Shown here in pieces: positions 63,199 to 64,000 of a DNA stretch of 64,000 nucleotides. The DNA is taken from the NCBI RefSeq assembly GCF_007990505.1, contig NZ_AP019822.1, positions 1,831,568 through 1,895,567 on the forward strand. The letters run 5' to 3'. The position numbers and the translations under genes were made by a program. The notes below the pieces were generated by a model that was not told the DNA's origin, made no database searches, and saw only the letters and a program-made list of their open reading frames with translations. The first letter of the stretch is position 1; every line of letters begins with the position of its first letter. This stretch comes from Pseudoleptotrichia goodfellowii (GTDB lineage Bacteria; Fusobacteriota; Fusobacteriia; Fusobacteriales; Leptotrichiaceae).

Positions 63199-64000
63199 TT
63201 ACTCTTCACCTTTAAAAAATTTCTTCATTTTATCTAAAAAAGAGTTAGATTCTTTATAGTTTTTCTTATTTAAGGAATCTTCAAATTCTTTAAGGATTCT
63301 TTTTTGTTTTTCTGTCAGATTTATAGGAGTTTCTATTTTGATTTCTATTATCTCAGAACCTGTTCCATTTGAAGTTCTGATACCCTTATCTCTTAATTTT
63401 AATTCTTTTCCGCTTTGAGTACCTTCGGATATTTTTATCGTTCTTTTTCCTTCGAGAGTCGGTACTTCAACTTCTCCTCCTAATATCGCCGTCGTCATTG
63501 ATATCGGTACTTTACAGTAAATATCGTATCCTTTTCTTTTAAATATAGGATGTTCTTTTACATCGATGAAAATATATAAATCTCCGAATAACCCGTTATT
63601 TTCCCCTGCATCTCCGCCATCTCTGACAACAAGTCTTTGACCTTTCTCCACACCTGACGGTATTCTTACTTTTCTCTCAACAGTTTCTTTTTCTACTCCT
63701 GTTCCATGACAAGTGTGACATTCTTTTTCAGGTATTTTTCCTGTTCCATGACATTTATCACATTCATGTATAACTGTCTGTACTCCGAATATAGAACGTT
63801 GCTGCATTCTTATCTGCCCCGAACCGTTACATTTATCACATGTTTTCATATCGTGTCCCGGCTCTGCTCCGGAACCGTTACAAGTTTTACATTTTCCTTT
63901 TCTCTTATATTTAATTTCTTTTTCAACACCAAATGCAACTTCTTCCAATGTAAGTGTCATATTATATCTTAAGTCGGCTCCTTCTTTTACTCTCGGACCC
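63199..64000 (-). CDS. dnaJ: Chaperone DnaJ, C-terminal part (runs off the window)
   Basis: About 266 residues are visible, open to the right edge; the first ATG at 63960 is internal. Four zinc-finger repeats CxxCxGxG occur (CKTCNGSG, CDKCNGSG, CDKCHGTG, CHTCHGTG), followed by the client-binding beta domains (RIPSGVEKGQRLVVRDGGDAG, FKRKGYDIYCKVPISMTTAILGG) and a dimerisation tail. The J domain lies outside. It is the co-chaperone of DnaK. Confidence 0.96.
   Translation of the reverse strand, partial: GPRVKEGADLRYNMTLTLEEVAFGVEKEIKYKRKGKCKTCNGSGAEPGHDMKTCDKCNGSGQIRMQQRSIFGVQTVIHECDKCHGTGKIPEKECHTCHGTGVEKETVERKVRIPSGVEKGQRLVVRDGGDAGENNGLFGDLYIFIDVKEHPIFKRKGYDIYCKVPISMTTAILGGEVEVPTLEGKRTIKISEGTQSGKELKLRDKGIRTSNGTGSEIIEIKIETPINLTEKQKRILKEFEDSLNKKNYKESNSFLDKMKKFFKGEE

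Overview
The base composition is strongly A+T-rich, yet the genes encode outer-membrane proteins (a two-partner-secretion transporter, a beta-barrel protein), many lipoproteins, PTS sugar transporters and anaerobic glycyl-radical enzymes. This combination points to Fusobacteriota, most likely Leptotrichia or a close relative; the genus is an inference from gene content. Almost everything is on the minus strand, so the text below reads right to left.

Layout, high to low coordinates. 64000-63199: dnaJ (cut by the window edge). 63143-62542: a type III toxin-antitoxin module, with an RNA antitoxin made of two structured tandem repeats, an attenuating hairpin, then a ToxN/TenpN-like toxin. 62514-60788: a PLP trans-sulfuration enzyme and a secreted thermonuclease. 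60640-53444: a leader, a 26-repeat CRISPR array and a five-gene operon for an atypical type III CRISPR system (DUF6602-like nuclease, HD-less Cas10 with EGDD, Csm3-, Csm4- and Csm5-like proteins). No cas1, cas2, cas6, csm2 or csm6 is present. 53335-42864: housekeeping and metabolism (YjjI/YjjW, AlkD, ObgE, MiaA, PTS enzymes, a YheO-like regulator, a PTS operon ending in mupG). 42578-40563: two plus-strand genes (NADH oxidase-like, udk). 40389-32419: peptidases, an aldo/keto reductase, a split chromate transporter and potABC.

32118-3338 is a roughly 29 kb polymorphic-toxin region. It opens with a giant two-partner-secretion exoprotein (about 2,900 codons; frame broken and restored by three 1-base homopolymer losses) that ends in an EndoU-like RNase tip, followed by its immunity gene. 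A train of orphan C-terminal toxin cassettes follows, each paired with an immunity gene and separated by hairpin-forming dispersed repeats. The tips include a second EndoU-like tip, two lipase-like tips and a possible permuted cysteine-hydrolase tip. Immunity proteins for the envelope-acting tips are lipoproteins, whereas those for the EndoU tips have no signal peptide. The cassettes share long stretches with the expressed gene, so homologous recombination could swap the tip. The region closes with an outer-membrane barrel protein, the TpsB transporter and a MORN-repeat lipoprotein, transcribed from their own promoter.

3077-1 holds a DEAD-box helicase, a lipoprotein thiol peroxidase and a truncated patatin-like phospholipase. 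The two points of most interest are the minimal type III CRISPR locus with its DUF6602-type first gene, and the toxin-cassette array with its boundary repeats. No tRNA, rRNA, transposase or prophage gene was recognised.
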